Shown piece by piece: positions 31,535 through 38,358 of a stretch of DNA of 38,358 nucleotides. Position numbers and translations under genes: made by a program. The number at the start of each line of letters is the position of its first letter. Position 1 is the stretch's first letter. A model generated the notes under the pieces. It did no database searches and was not told where the DNA came from. It saw only the letters and a list, made by a program, of their open reading frames with translations. Origin of the DNA: an uncultured Lachnospiraceae bacterium. Its GTDB lineage: Bacteria; Bacillota; Clostridia; Lachnospirales; Lachnospiraceae. The stretch covers positions 1 to 38,358 of the forward strand of contig CAJTOK010000035.1 in the NCBI GenBank assembly GCA_910577825.1, written 5' to 3'.

Positions 31535-33487
31535 ATGAAGTTAAAAAACAGTATCTGGCAGGTTATACTTATATCTGCTTTGTTTTGTGCAGGCTGCAGC
31601 AATGCAGGAAATGTAAATATGGGAAAAGACAGTGTGGATACAGGTAATAAAAATTCATTTGCCCCTGCTGGCACAGAGGATAATATTTCTTCTGGAAATA
31701 CAGCAGACAGCCAGGCAGACAGGGTATCTGCTTCTGATGTATTTTCGGACAGGGACTTAGAAACAGGATATGATAAAAATTCTGCTGCTGTTATAAAACT
31801 TAATGGAAAGAGTGCATTATGTGATTCAGATGCTGTAAAGGCCAGTGGAAGTAGAATTACTATTACCGGTGAGGGGACTTATATTATTTCTGGTACACTG
31901 GAGGATGGAATGATAGTTGTGGATGCAGATAAATCTGATAAAATACAGATTGTTTTAAATGGTGCTAATATTTCTAATTCCACTTCCGCTGTTTTATATG
32001 TACTAAAAGCAGATAAGGTTTTTATTACTACAGCCGCAAAATCTGAAAATACTTTTTCTAATGGCGGTACTTATAAAGCTATTGATGAAAATAATATTGA
32101 TTCGGTTATTTATTCTAAAGAGGATTTGACACTTAATGGAGAGGGAAAGCTTGTAATAAATGCAAAGGCAGGGCATGGTATTGTTTCTAAGGACAGTCTT
32201 GTGCTTGCAAGTGGTGAATATAATATTACGGCTGAAAGACATGGGGTTTCAGGTAAAGATGATGTGTCTGTTGCAGGTGGAAGTTATAAAATTGTTTCAG
32301 GAAAGGACGGAATCCATGCAGAAAATGCAGATAATGAAAATTCGGGGTTTGTATATATTTTGGATGGGACTTTTGATATTACATCAGAAGGTGATGGAAT
32401 AAGTGGCGCAGCGTCTGGACAGATTGAAAATGGAAGTTTTAAAATCAAGACGGGCGGGGGCGCTAAAGCTGCAGGGGTTAAGGCAGATAAGGATATTGGT
32501 GGCATGCGTATGCAGGAACCACGTGGAGATAAGGCAGATACACCGCCAGATGCACCACCAGATACAACAGAAAATAGTGACAGTACAGATACAGTTAGCA
32601 TAAAGGGTATTAAGACAGACGGGGATTTGTATTTAGATGGCGGGGAATTTGAAATTGATTCTGAAGATGATTCTTTACATTCTAATAGTAATATTACTAT
32701 TACAAAAGGGAATTATAAGCTGGCATCAGGTGATGATGGCATACATGCTGGTTCTGGTGTTATTGTTTCAGACGGGACTATTAATATATCCAGGTGTTAT
32801 GAGGGAATTGAGGGAAAGACAATTAATATTTCAGGCGGTGATATTTCGCTTGTATCAAGTGATGATGGGTTAAATGCAAGCGGAGGTGCAGACAGCAGCG
32901 GTTATGGCAGACGTGGTGATTCATTTTCATCTTCTGGTGATGTATATATTTCAATTTCAGGCGGAATTATTTATATTACTGCTTCGGGAGATGGTGTTGA
33001 TTCTAATGGCAATCTGTCTATAAGCGGAGGGGAAACTTATGTTTCAGGCCCTTCAAATAGTGGTAATGGTGCGCTTGATTATAATGGGGAAGCAATTATT
33101 TCAGGTGGTATTTTTGCAGCATCAAGTGTATCAGGTATGGCACAAAACTTTAGCCCGTCTTCTACACAGGGAGCAATGCTTGTAATGACAGAAGCAGGGG
33201 ATGCTGGCGATGAAATTTCTTTAACTGGCCCAGATGGGAATGTACTTGTATCATGGAAAGCTGAAAAAGATTATTCATGTGTAAATATCAGTTGTCCAGA
33301 ATTGTTAGAAGGTGGGACTTATAAATTAACTGCAGGTGGTTCAGTAAGTGAAATTACAATGACAGGCCTTATTTATGGAGAAGGCGGCATGACAGGGAAG
33401 GGCGGCGGAAAAAGACCTGGAGGCATGGGCGGACACAGGAAAGACAGGGATTATGGAACAGATGTGACAGAAATGAAGTTTAGCTAA
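31535..33487 (+). CDS. Secreted carbohydrate-binding-domain lipoprotein (DUF4353), beta-helix
   Basis: A 650-aa lipoprotein. A signal peptide (MKLKNSIWQVILISALFCAGC) is cut before Cys21, although the lipobox FCAGC is imperfect. A Ser/Asn/Asp-rich spacer precedes two large blocks (about residues 95-265 and 330-520) of repeated beta-helix turns with recurring GDGI, DDGIH and SGGD motifs, typical of DUF4353. A Pro/Asp/Thr linker separates them, and a Gly-rich basic tail (about 610-640) ends the protein. The start is ATG 31535, eight bases after AGGAGG; ATG 31529 is too close. It is the surface partner of the VTC-DUF4956 unit, 33 bp downstream. Confidence 0.85.
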   Translation: MKLKNSIWQVILISALFCAGCSNAGNVNMGKDSVDTGNKNSFAPAGTEDNISSGNTADSQADRVSASDVFSDRDLETGYDKNSAAVIKLNGKSALCDSDAVKASGSRITITGEGTYIISGTLEDGMIVVDADKSDKIQIVLNGANISNSTSAVLYVLKADKVFITTAAKSENTFSNGGTYKAIDENNIDSVIYSKEDLTLNGEGKLVINAKAGHGIVSKDSLVLASGEYNITAERHGVSGKDDVSVAGGSYKIVSGKDGIHAENADNENSGFVYILDGTFDITSEGDGISGAASGQIENGSFKIKTGGGAKAAGVKADKDIGGMRMQEPRGDKADTPPDAPPDTTENSDSTDTVSIKGIKTDGDLYLDGGEFEIDSEDDSLHSNSNITITKGNYKLASGDDGIHAGSGVIVSDGTINISRCYEGIEGKTINISGGDISLVSSDDGLNASGGADSSGYGRRGDSFSSSGDVYISISGGIIYITASGDGVDSNGNLSISGGETYVSGPSNSGNGALDYNGEAIISGGIFAASSVSGMAQNFSPSSTQGAMLVMTEAGDAGDEISLTGPDGNVLVSWKAEKDYSCVNISCPELLEGGTYKLTAGGSVSEITMTGLIYGEGGMTGKGGGKRPGGMGGHRKDRDYGTDVTEMKFS

Positions 33488-33525
33488 TATATAAAAAAGC
33501 AGCTATATAATATATATTCTTTAAT

Positions 33526-33570
33526 ACCAGACGGCAGGTTCTCTATAAAAAGGATGCTGCCGTCTGGTTT
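33526..33570. terminator. Convergent terminator hairpin
   Basis: A perfect 12-bp stem, ACCAGACGGCAG (33526-33537) and CTGCCGTCTGGT (33557-33568), with a 19-base loop, followed by only three Ts. It lies between the lipoprotein gene and the convergent carboxymuconolactone decarboxylase gene and probably serves both. Confidence 0.75.
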
Positions 33571-33604
33571 ATGTATAATCTGGTATTGCAGTTATGGTTT
33601 TATC

Positions 33605-33979
33605 TTAGGTTTTTTCCATAAATACTTTTTTTGCCATAAATACAGCATTTAATACTTTTGGAAATCCTGTATATGGAATACACTGTAAAAATGTTTCTAT
33701 TATTTTTCCTGGAGATATTCCTACGTTCAGTGCACCATTAATATGCACCTCTAATTGCGGTTCACACCCTCCGGCAGTAAGCAGGCTGGACAGTGTTATT
33801 ATTTCCCGTTCTTCTATTGTAAGCCCTTCCCTTGTATAAATATCGCCAAAAGCAAATTCAACAATGAATTTTCCTAAATCTGGTGCTATGTTCTCAAGGG
33901 ACTTTATAACATTTTCACCTCCTTTGCCATCAACCGCCTTTAACTGTTCCATGCCTTGGATAAACCTTGTGTTTTCCAT
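33605..33979 (-). CDS. Carboxymuconolactone decarboxylase (CMD) family protein
   Basis: A 124-aa all-helical protein of the CMD/AhpD superfamily: LTIEEREIITLSSLLTAGG near 53-71, then CEPQLEVHINGALNVGISPG near 72-91. The Glu, Cys and His of these helices occupy the family's active-site positions, but AhpD's redox CxxC pair is absent. Members are decarboxylases or act in peroxide and electrophile metabolism; the function here is uncertain. AAAGGAGG precedes ATG 33979. It is transcribed divergently from a merR gene, from a promoter with the MerR-type 19-bp spacer. Confidence 0.87.
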   Translation of the reverse strand: MENTRFIQGMEQLKAVDGKGGENVIKSLENIAPDLGKFIVEFAFGDIYTREGLTIEEREIITLSSLLTAGGCEPQLEVHINGALNVGISPGKIIETFLQCIPYTGFPKVLNAVFMAKKVFMEKT

Positions 33980-34011
33980 TTGATTTTACCTCCTTTTTTA
34001 ATTATAATAAG

Positions 34012-34042
34012 AGCATATTACTTAGAGTATAGTGTAAGTCAA
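34012..34042 (-). promoter_or_regulatory. MerR-type promoter of the CMD gene (19-bp spacer)
   Basis: On the minus strand, TTGACT (34037-34042), exactly 19 bp, then TATGCT (34012-34017). An 18-bp dyad lies in the spacer (34021-34038, minus strand CTTACACTATACTCTAAG), 14 of 18 positions symmetric. An over-long 19-bp spacer with a dyad between the boxes is the hallmark of promoters that MerR proteins twist open, and a merR gene lies immediately divergent. Confidence 0.88.
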
Positions 34043-34055
34043 GAACTTTTCATCA

Positions 34056-34086
34056 CTATTTGTGCCGACTAAAGGCGGCATGGGGG
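34056..34086 (+). repeat. Dispersed 31-nt leader repeat, copy 2
   Basis: It differs from copy 1 (16043-16073) only at position 34068 (A for C), which puts an A-G mismatch in the hairpin stem. The terminal G-run GGGGG (34082-34086) is followed after five bases by the merR start codon at 34092 and is the only Shine-Dalgarno-like sequence there, so the repeat appears to provide the gene's translation start signal. Confidence 0.85.
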
Positions 34087-34091
34087 TTTTT

Positions 34092-34442
34092 ATGAGGATT
34101 GGAGAGATGGCAAAAGCTGCAGGGATTAGTGAATATACCCTGCGGTATTATGAGAAAAAAGGATTAATACAGGTAGAGCGGGACGGTGCTGGCAGACGCT
34201 GTTATGATGAAAACGGTATTGAATGGATAAAATTTATCAAACGCTTAAAGGACACTGGTATGCTGCTAAAGGATATCAGGGAATATTCAAGGTTACGGTA
34301 TAAGGGAGATTCCACTATGCCGGAACGTCTGGAAATGCTTGAAAAACACAGAGTATATGTGCTTGAGCAGCAGAAGAAATGGACAGAATATTTAGATAAT
34401 CTGGATGATAAGATTAATTTTTACAAGGATTCAATATTATAA
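34092..34442 (+). CDS. MerR family transcriptional regulator
   Basis: A 116-aa protein: MerR winged helix at about 1-70 (MRIGEMAKAAGISEYTLRYY then EKKGLI and RYDENGIEWIKFIKRL-type sequence), then a long dimerisation coiled coil (about 75-115). No metal-binding cysteines or effector domain, so it belongs to the short MerR group that responds to aldehydes or other stress. ATG 34092 is used; a GTG 30 bases upstream is in frame but lies within the leader repeat. It probably controls the divergent CMD promoter and itself. Confidence 0.9.
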   Translation: MRIGEMAKAAGISEYTLRYYEKKGLIQVERDGAGRRCYDENGIEWIKFIKRLKDTGMLLKDIREYSRLRYKGDSTMPERLEMLEKHRVYVLEQQKKWTEYLDNLDDKINFYKDSIL

Positions 34443-34460
34443 GGAATGTAAAATATAACC

Positions 34461-34496
34461 AGAAATGGCCTGGAAAGGTCTGGAAAGGCCACTTCT
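34461..34496. terminator. Weak inverted repeat between convergent merR and cupin genes
   Basis: AGAAATGGCC (34461-34470) and GGCCACTTCT (34487-34496) pair at nine of ten positions. The loop contains a tandem near-repeat of TGGAAAGG. There is no T-run, so terminator function is only suggested by its convergent position. Confidence 0.4.
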
Positions 34497-34515
34497 GTAG
34501 TAAAGACAGTAAGGG

Positions 34516-34899
34516 TTAGCACAGGGCAGGCATGAATTTTGCAAATAAGTATAATCCATCTTTGCCAGCATCTACTTCATGCGGGATGCCGGCAGGGAAA
34601 ACCGAGATTACGCCCGGTTCATAAGTGATTTCAATGCCTTTATTGATACAGGTGCCGTTTCCAGCGATAACCTCGTGGGTTTCTAGCTGTGTTTCATGGA
34701 TATGTTTCCCAATACTGCAGTTTGGGGCAATACGTACCAGGTGGTAACTGTAAGCACCGCCTGTTTCTTCCTGTGTAAGGATATGTTTTAATTCTACACC
34801 TGTAAAGACAGGGTGTTTTGACCATGGAATATTACGAAAATCTTTTGTGGCAGCAGGAGTAACCAGTTTTCCATTGTTAAAAGTTTCAAATGTATCCAT
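34516..34899 (-). CDS. Cupin domain protein
   Basis: A 127-aa single-domain cupin. Motif 1 is IGKHIHETQLETHEVIAGNG near residues 63-82, with the two His and the Glu that bind metal; motif 2 is VFPAGIPHEVDAG near 99-111, with the final His ligand. This fold binds a divalent metal and serves many enzymes and sensors; the reaction cannot be deduced. TGGAGGA precedes ATG 34899. It is on the same strand as the AraC and HxlR regulators, 95 bases downstream, and may be in their operon. Confidence 0.85.
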   Translation of the reverse strand: MDTFETFNNGKLVTPAATKDFRNIPWSKHPVFTGVELKHILTQEETGGAYSYHLVRIAPNCSIGKHIHETQLETHEVIAGNGTCINKGIEITYEPGVISVFPAGIPHEVDAGKDGLYLFAKFMPALC

Positions 34900-34994
34900 A
34901 TTTTGTGTCCTCCATTTTGTTTTTATTATTTTATATTGTGTCTATATTTACAGTATAAAAATAATGGAGAATCCTGGCTTGTAAAAAATTGCTG

Positions 34995-35735
34995 TTATAG
35001 CCGGAGAGTGGTACTTGAAGCAATATATTCTGCGGGGGAAATCCCGGTTATATTTTTAAAAGCCTTATTGAAGTGGCTCTGGTCATAAAATCCCATATCT
35101 GCAGACACCCTGCTTACAGATTTGTCTGCAAGCAATAAAGCCTGTGCCTGGCGTATCCGGTTCTGGAGATAGAACTTATGCGGTGTCAGTCCTAAATTTT
35201 TTTTACATTTACGGATAAGATGATATTTACTGATATATAAATCTTGTGCAAGACTGTCCAGTGGCAGGGAGTCCGGAAAACCACTTGCCAGTCTTTCATA
35301 AAGAATAAGCATATCATTTTCCATTTCTTTATTATATGTATTATGTAACCTGTATACATGGGGAACTACACGGATTAAGCGTTCTGTCTGGAATTTTGTT
35401 ATCTGTTTTTGTATTTTGGAGGATTCCAGTATCATTTTCAAAATTCTTGTACCTTCTTTAGGATGGTAATTACTTACAAAAGATTTACCAATGCAGAGGG
35501 ATGCAAGGATGGAATTGTCTGTAATATCTGCCTGGTGGGGCATAAATGGCGGCACAACAAAGAAACCGTTTTCTTTTAATTGTAATGATTTATTTTCCAG
35601 TGTAGCGGCAACACTGCCTTTTATACAGAGAGAAATAATATAATGGCCTGCATGGCTGTGGGAAGAAAATTTTTTATTTATATTTTCAGACAGGACAATC
35701 TCAACCGGATACTGGCTGGAGTAGAAATATTTCAT
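34995..35735 (-). CDS. AraC family transcriptional regulator
   Basis: A 246-aa protein with an N-terminal cupin-like sensor (about 20-80: SHSHAGHYIISLCIKGSVA, then VVPPFMPHQADI) and a C-terminal AraC domain (about 145-243) with two helix-turn-helix motifs: LAQDLYISKYHLIRKCKKN and VSADMGFYDQSHFNKAFKNI. The start overlaps the hxlR stop as ATGA, so its translation is coupled to that gene. It probably regulates the cupin gene downstream, but no target site is evident. Confidence 0.9.
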   Translation of the reverse strand: MKYFYSSQYPVEIVLSENINKKFSSHSHAGHYIISLCIKGSVAATLENKSLQLKENGFFVVPPFMPHQADITDNSILASLCIGKSFVSNYHPKEGTRILKMILESSKIQKQITKFQTERLIRVVPHVYRLHNTYNKEMENDMLILYERLASGFPDSLPLDSLAQDLYISKYHLIRKCKKNLGLTPHKFYLQNRIRQAQALLLADKSVSRVSADMGFYDQSHFNKAFKNITGISPAEYIASSTTLRL

Positions 35736-36079
35736 TGGCAGTCCTCCTTATTGTTTTGTTTTCCAGATAAATATTTTACACCCCAGTCACACAGGGCATC
35801 CAGTATTGGGGCAAGAGTCTTTCCGTATTCCGTCAGGCTGTATTCTGTCTTTGGCGGTACGGCAGGATAGACCACACGGTTAAGCAGGCCGTCCTTTTCA
35901 AGTTCTCTTAATTGCTGGGCAAGCATTTTATCTGTTGCTTTTGGCATTTTGCGGTGCAGTTCGCTGTACCGCATGGTGTTGTTCATCAGATGCCACAATA
36001 TAACTGCCTTGTACTTGCCGCCAATAAGGGAAATTGTTGCCTCTACAGGACAGGTAAATCTGCTGCATTGTTTTGTCAT
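35732..36079 (-). CDS. HxlR family transcriptional regulator
   Basis: A 115-aa winged-helix protein of the HxlR (DUF24) group: CPVEATISLIGGKYKAVILW near 10-29, with the conserved Cys at position 10 used by some members to sense electrophiles and oxidants; then MRYSELHRKMPKATDKMLAQ and LREL(E)KDGL with the wing YPAVPPKTEYSLTEYG. Members such as YodB and HypR control nitroreductase and quinone-detoxifying genes. A truncated nitroreductase gene lies divergently 190 bp away. TAGGAGA precedes ATG 36079. Confidence 0.9.
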   Translation of the reverse strand: MTKQCSRFTCPVEATISLIGGKYKAVILWHLMNNTMRYSELHRKMPKATDKMLAQQLRELEKDGLLNRVVYPAVPPKTEYSLTEYGKTLAPILDALCDWGVKYLSGKQNNKEDCQ

Positions 36080-36132
36080 TTTTATCTCCTAATATAATAA
36101 AAATCCTCTTTAGGCCTTGCTTGCTTTTTAGT

Positions 36133-36185
36133 AAGTATATACCTGGAAAGTGCGTACTTGTATGTTTTTTTGTTCCTGATATAAT
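36133..36185 (+). promoter_or_regulatory. Promoter and HxlR-type operator upstream of the nitroreductase remnant
   Basis: A good promoter: TTGTAT (36158-36163), 16 bp, TATAAT (36180-36185). An imperfect dyad, AAGTA (36133-36137) with TACTT (36155-36159), overlaps the -35 box. HxlR/YodB operators commonly are such TACT-rich dyads at this position. Assignment to the adjacent HxlR protein is inference. Confidence 0.55.
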
Positions 36186-36272
36186 ATAAATTATCAGAAA
36201 CAGAACAAGTTTCTGGTAATTTATTATACTATGGCCGGCCAAATTTTCAATAAGGAAAGGAAGGATACAAAA

Positions 36273-36431
36273 ATGTCAATATTAGATACAGCAAAGGCAC
36301 GTTTTTCTGTCCGTGCTTATACAGGACAGGCAGTGGAGGAAGAAAAACTGCAAAAGATTCTGGAGATTGCCCATGTAGCGCCGACAGCTGCCAATATGCA
36401 GCCGGTAAGACTTGTGGTAGTGAGAAGCTAG
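36273..36431 (+). pseudogene. Truncated nitroreductase (N-terminal remnant)
   Basis: Only 52 aa remain of a nitroreductase family protein normally of about 170-190 aa. The sequence FSVRAYTGQAVEEEKLQKIL then HVAPTAANMQPVRLVVVRS matches the family's N-terminus, which binds the FMN phosphate through S-V-R. A stop follows where the family continues, and the next gene's ribosome binding site begins six bases later. The rest of the gene appears deleted. AAAGGAAGG still precedes ATG 36273, and the promoter is intact. Confidence 0.82.
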
Positions 36432-36445
36432 GAGGTTTTGGAGAT

Positions 36446-36910
36446 ATGATAAAAATACTTTTCGTCTGCCACGGCAATATTTGCAGAAGCCCGATGGCTG
36501 AATTTGTTATGAAGGATTTAGTTAATAAAAGCGGTTATAAAGATGATTTTTTTATTGCTTCTAAGGCAACGAGCACTGAGGAGCTTGGAAACAGCCCTCA
36601 TTATGGTACCAGGAACAAGTTAAAGAGCGAGGGAGTTCCAATAGAACCACACAGGGCATCCCAGATGGATAAAAATGATTATAATGAGTATGATTATATA
36701 ATAGGCATGGATTCCTGGAACTATAAAAATATTTTGCGTATAACGGGAAGTGACCCAGAGAATAAGGTATACCTTTTACTGGAGTTTGCCGGTTTGACAC
36801 GTGATATTGCTGACCCATGGTATACCGGGGATTTTGATAAAACGTATAAGGATATTTGTGAAGGGTGCGAGGGGCTTTTGCATAATCTGGTACTTGATAA
36901 TAAACTTTAA
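36446..36910 (+). CDS. Low-molecular-weight protein tyrosine phosphatase
   Basis: A 154-aa cytosolic phosphatase. The P-loop CHGNICRS lies at residues 8-15 with nucleophile C8 and R14 (CX5R), and the general acid D123 lies in IADPWYTGDF. It dephosphorylates tyrosine residues, in some bacteria on capsule or exopolysaccharide kinases. ATG 36446 follows TTGGAGA. It lies 14 bases after the nitroreductase stop, so it may now be expressed from the HxlR-controlled promoter. Confidence 0.92.
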   Translation: MIKILFVCHGNICRSPMAEFVMKDLVNKSGYKDDFFIASKATSTEELGNSPHYGTRNKLKSEGVPIEPHRASQMDKNDYNEYDYIIGMDSWNYKNILRITGSDPENKVYLLLEFAGLTRDIADPWYTGDFDKTYKDICEGCEGLLHNLVLDNKL

Positions 36911-36930
36911 GAAAATGGTTATTTTTGCAG

Positions 36931-36958
36931 TTGTTTCTGCGAAATAGTGTGATATAAT
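36931..36958 (+). promoter_or_regulatory. Promoter of galactokinase
   Basis: TTGTTT (36931-36936), 16 bp, TATAAT (36953-36958), with TG one base upstream of the -10 (extended -10). About 80 bases of AT-rich leader separate it from ATG 37039. Confidence 0.7.
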
Positions 36959-37038
36959 GGATATAAAGCTGTAGCAAAAGCTATAAAATAAGTTATTAAT
37001 AATATTATAAGAATTTATATTCAGAAAGAGAGGAATTG

Positions 37039-38202
37039 ATGAAGGATATTGTAATTAAAAAATTTGCGGAAGTTTTTGGTGATGCAGATGGGGCAGAGGC
37101 TTTTTTTGCACCAGGACGTGTTAATCTTATTGGGGAACATACTGATTATAACGGGGGACATGTTTTTCCGTGTGCCCTTACTATAGGTACTTATGCAGTT
37201 GCACGTAAAAGAGAAGACAGAAAGCTGCGTTTTTTTTCTATGAATTTTGAACATCTTGGAATAATAGAGTCAGGTCTTGATGATTTGAAGCCATCAAAAG
37301 AGGCTGGCTGGACTAATTATCCTAAAGGGGTTATATGGGCATTTTTAGAAAAAGGCTATGAAATCAGATGTGGGTTTGATATACTTTTAAATGGAAATAT
37401 CCCAAATGGTTCAGGGCTTTCGTCATCAGCTTCTGTAGAGGTTGTGACAGGATATATACTTAGTGAATTATTAGGGCTTAATGTTCCAGACCAGGAACTT
37501 GCAATTATTGGGCAGTTTTCAGAAAATAATTTTAATGGTGTTAATTGTGGCATTATGGACCAGTTTGCTATTGCAATGGGCAAAAAGGATAATGCAATTT
37601 TCCTTGATACATCAGATTTATCATTTGAATATGCCCCAATAAAACTTGAAGGTGCTAAAATTGTTATTTCATGCAGTAATAAGAAACGTGGTTTAGGGGA
37701 TTCCAAATATAATGAAAGACGTGCAGAATGTGAGGAGGCTTTAAAAGAAATACAAGCCGGGATGGGGATTAATACTCTTGGCGACCTTAATGAGGAACAG
37801 TTTGATAAAGTGCAGATGGCAATTAAAGATGAAGACCGCAGGAAGCGTGCAAGACATGCAGTATATGAGAACCAGAGGACAATTAAAGCTGTCAGCGCCC
37901 TTAAGAATAACGATATAGAATTATTTGGAAAGCTTATGAATGAATCACATGTTTCACTGCGTGATGATTATGAGGTTACAGGCTTGGAGCTTGATACACT
38001 TGTGGAAGAGGCATGGAAAATAGATGGTGTTATAGGTTCAAGAATGACTGGTGCCGGCTTTGGAGGATGTACAGTAAGCATTGTAAAAGATGAAGCAGTA
38101 GATTTATTTATTGATAAAGTTGGTAAGGCATATAAAGATAAGATTGGTTATAATGCAGATTTTTATGTAGTTGAGATAGGCCCAGGCCCTTGCAGGCTGT
38201 AG
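37039..38202 (+). CDS. galK: Galactokinase
   Basis: A 387-aa GHMP kinase that phosphorylates galactose to galactose-1-phosphate, the first step of the Leloir pathway. The galactokinase signature GRVNLIGEHTDYNGG starts at residue 26; the ATP-binding GHMP motif NGSGLSSSASVE lies near 118-129; the catalytic Asp is D174 in CGIMDQ; and MTGAGFGGC lies near 335. ATG 37039 is preferred over TTG 37036 because AGAGGA (37029-37034) is better spaced. No galT or galE follows within the window; it is closed by a strong terminator, so it is monocistronic here. Confidence 0.97.
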   Translation: MKDIVIKKFAEVFGDADGAEAFFAPGRVNLIGEHTDYNGGHVFPCALTIGTYAVARKREDRKLRFFSMNFEHLGIIESGLDDLKPSKEAGWTNYPKGVIWAFLEKGYEIRCGFDILLNGNIPNGSGLSSSASVEVVTGYILSELLGLNVPDQELAIIGQFSENNFNGVNCGIMDQFAIAMGKKDNAIFLDTSDLSFEYAPIKLEGAKIVISCSNKKRGLGDSKYNERRAECEEALKEIQAGMGINTLGDLNEEQFDKVQMAIKDEDRRKRARHAVYENQRTIKAVSALKNNDIELFGKLMNESHVSLRDDYEVTGLELDTLVEEAWKIDGVIGSRMTGAGFGGCTVSIVKDEAVDLFIDKVGKAYKDKIGYNADFYVVEIGPGPCRL

Positions 38203-38251
38203 TCTTGCAACCTGTTTTTATAGTATTACAGATATACTGCTGGTATTTTAG

Positions 38252-38290
38252 AAGCCCGTATAGCTTTAACAGAGTTATACGGGCTTTTTT
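38252..38290 (+). terminator. Strong terminator after galK
   Basis: A perfect 11-bp stem, AAGCCCGTATA (38252-38262) with TATACGGGCTT (38276-38286), followed by a run of Ts to 38290. Confidence 0.92.
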
Positions 38291-38319
38291 ATTAATAGCA
38301 GCTAACTTCAATTAGTCTT

Positions 38320-38349
38320 TTGAAAATATTATAAAAAACCTGCTATACT
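38320..38349 (+). promoter_or_regulatory. Outward-facing promoter at the window edge
   Basis: TTGAAA (38320-38325), 18 bp, TATACT (38344-38349), with TG one base upstream of the -10. It should drive a gene beginning beyond the end of the window. Confidence 0.6.
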
Positions 38350-38358
38350 TTAGCAAGA

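Noticed and set aside
34062..34091. GTG start giving a ten-residue extension of the MerR protein
   Set aside because: The extension is encoded by the dispersed repeat's hairpin and G-run; the family's conserved N-terminus begins at ATG 34092.
34471..34490. Tandem near-repeat of TGGAAAGG between merR and the cupin gene
   Set aside because: Only two imperfect units, probably the loop of a weak convergent hairpin, not a repeat array.

Overview
The window reads as chromosomal DNA from a low-GC, spore-forming Clostridia, most likely a Lachnospiraceae gut bacterium. This is inferred from the AT-rich composition, strong AGGAGG-type ribosome binding sites, a cotJA-cotJB-cotJC spore-coat operon, a tRNA array without encoded CCA ends, many BcrA/YtrB/MacB-type ABC transporters, and several families common there (DUF4253, DUF5662, DUF3810, DUF4956). 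I cannot name the species. I see no rRNA, prophage, insertion sequence or CRISPR array.

Layout. 1-540: five tRNA genes (Thr, Tyr, initiator Met, Phe, Lys) and a terminator. 560-1490: an MmcQ/YjbR protein and an Lrp/AsnC regulator. 1516-4161: a YtrA-like GntR regulator with an ABC ATPase and two permeases. 4269-5813: a siroheme nitrite/sulfite reductase. 5936-12027 (minus): a MarR regulator, an alpha/beta hydrolase and two paralogous ATPase-FtsX genes. One paralog is intact (811 aa); the other is broken by an in-frame amber codon and a frameshift. 12177-14622: a BcrA/LanFEG-like ABC transporter. 14697-15902: a MotA-like four-helix membrane protein with a membrane-anchored LuxR-type regulator. 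15903-16249: an intergenic stretch with four consecutive hairpins and one copy of a short dispersed leader repeat. 16250-17020: a DUF4253 protein.

17072-18952 (minus): a BrnT/BrnA-like toxin-antitoxin pair downstream of a PAP2 phosphatase and a DUF5662 protein. 19038-20045 (minus): an AraC regulator divergent from a compact six-gene plus-strand operon (20267-26381). That operon encodes a heterodimeric ABC exporter with one degenerate ATP site, an acyl-ACP thioesterase, a YdcF-like protein and AzlC/AzlD. 26406-27137 (minus): an orphan LytTR response regulator. 27356-28563: cotJABC. 28720-29883: a DUF3810 predicted metalloprotease. 30100-33487: a VTC-domain protein, a DUF4956 membrane protein and a large DUF4353-type lipoprotein, organised as one unit.

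33605-36431: a redox or electrophile-stress neighbourhood. It holds a carboxymuconolactone decarboxylase-like protein divergent from a MerR regulator, with a classical 19-bp-spacer promoter between them. It also holds a cupin, an AraC regulator, an HxlR regulator and a truncated nitroreductase. 36446-38202: a low-molecular-weight tyrosine phosphatase and galactokinase. The window ends with a terminator and a promoter pointing out of it.

The most unusual items are the doubly broken ATPase-FtsX paralog, the 31-nt leader repeat that brings its own Shine-Dalgarno-like G-run (two copies 18 kb apart), the four-hairpin array, the VTC/DUF4956/lipoprotein unit, the MotA-like/LuxR pair, and several near-perfect operator palindromes placed on identifiable promoters.
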